Made by a program: the position numbers and the translations under genes. Shown here in pieces: positions 63,851 through 64,000 of a stretch of DNA of 64,000 nucleotides. The first letter of the stretch is position 1; each line of letters starts with the position of its first letter. The notes under the pieces are model-generated. The model was not told the DNA's origin. It ran no database searches and saw only the letters and a program-made list of their open reading frames with translations. Source of the DNA: Rhea pennata (Eukaryota; Chordata; Aves; Rheiformes; Rheidae); assembly GCF_028389875.1 (NCBI RefSeq), contig NC_084676.1:1984001-2048000 (forward strand). The letters run 5' to 3'.

Positions 63851-64000
63851 GTTCTGCTGTGCTGGGGAGGTGTCCTGCTTCACCTGGGTCATGTTCTACT
63901 GTGCTGGGGATGTGTCCCACCACCTTGAGGAGATGTTCCACTACCCTGGCAAGATATCCTGCCACCTTTGGCAGATGTCCTACCATCTTGGGCAGATGTC
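63851..64000. repeat. 21-bp tandem repeat, seven full copies, continuing beyond the window
   Basis: Units of exactly 21 bp begin at 63,851, 63,872, 63,893, 63,914, 63,935, 63,956 and 63,977, each like GTCCTACCATCTTGGGCAGAT. A weak earlier unit lies at 63,830-63,850. On the minus strand the array is open as a heptapeptide series (VVGHLPS, TAEHLPL and so on). Confidence 0.92.

Overview
The window is vertebrate nuclear DNA, most likely from a bird. The main evidence is a CR1 LINE 3' end at 26,770-26,935 that finishes in the ATTCTGTG direct repeat, plus two larger antisense CR1 relics. Introns are short (a 32-33 exon gene fits in about 21 kb) and the DNA is GC-rich, as on avian microchromosomes. 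A crocodilian or turtle is not formally excluded. All genes are split, so coding regions were rebuilt exon by exon from splice sites, reading phase and similarity to remembered protein families; no database was searched.

Left end (1-2,230, + strand): the second, main exon of a protease-activated receptor (PAR) family GPCR. The signal-peptide exon lies outside the window. The receptor converges on the next gene, and the two poly(A) hexamers are 2 bp apart on opposite strands at 2,207-2,220.

2.2-24 kb (- strand): ARAP3, a PI(3,4,5)P3-regulated dual GTPase-activating protein. Domain order is SAM, PH, PH, ArfGAP, PH, PH, RhoGAP, Ras-association, PH and a tail with a YEEV motif. I place 32 coding exons, plus one candidate exon in the large intron 16,062-21,434, where the reading frame does not quite close. 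A GC-AG intron splits the ArfGAP domain. The start codon is at 23,728, and a candidate noncoding exon and GC-rich promoter region lie at 23,963-24,900.

24-33 kb: no gene recognised; one CR1 3' end and an unclassified dispersed repeat.

33-39.7 kb (- strand): a six-exon START-domain lipid-transfer gene closest to STARD10. In human, STARD10 is next to ARAP1. Finding a STARD10-type gene next to ARAP3 suggests the ARAP-STARD10 pair was duplicated as a block, with this copy kept here. Its first intron holds a decayed CR1 (37.4-39.0 kb).

39.7-64 kb: no convincing protein-coding gene. A second antisense CR1 relic lies at about 40.63-41.32 kb. From about 47.8 kb, AT-rich unique-looking islands with TAATTA-, TTTATTGG- and AACAATAG-type motifs alternate with degenerate TGCACAC/CACATG blocks and GC-rich stretches. 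In human the equivalent side of ARAP3 is the long interval to PCDH1, so I infer a cis-regulatory interval. The window ends inside a 21-bp tandem repeat that starts at 63,851.
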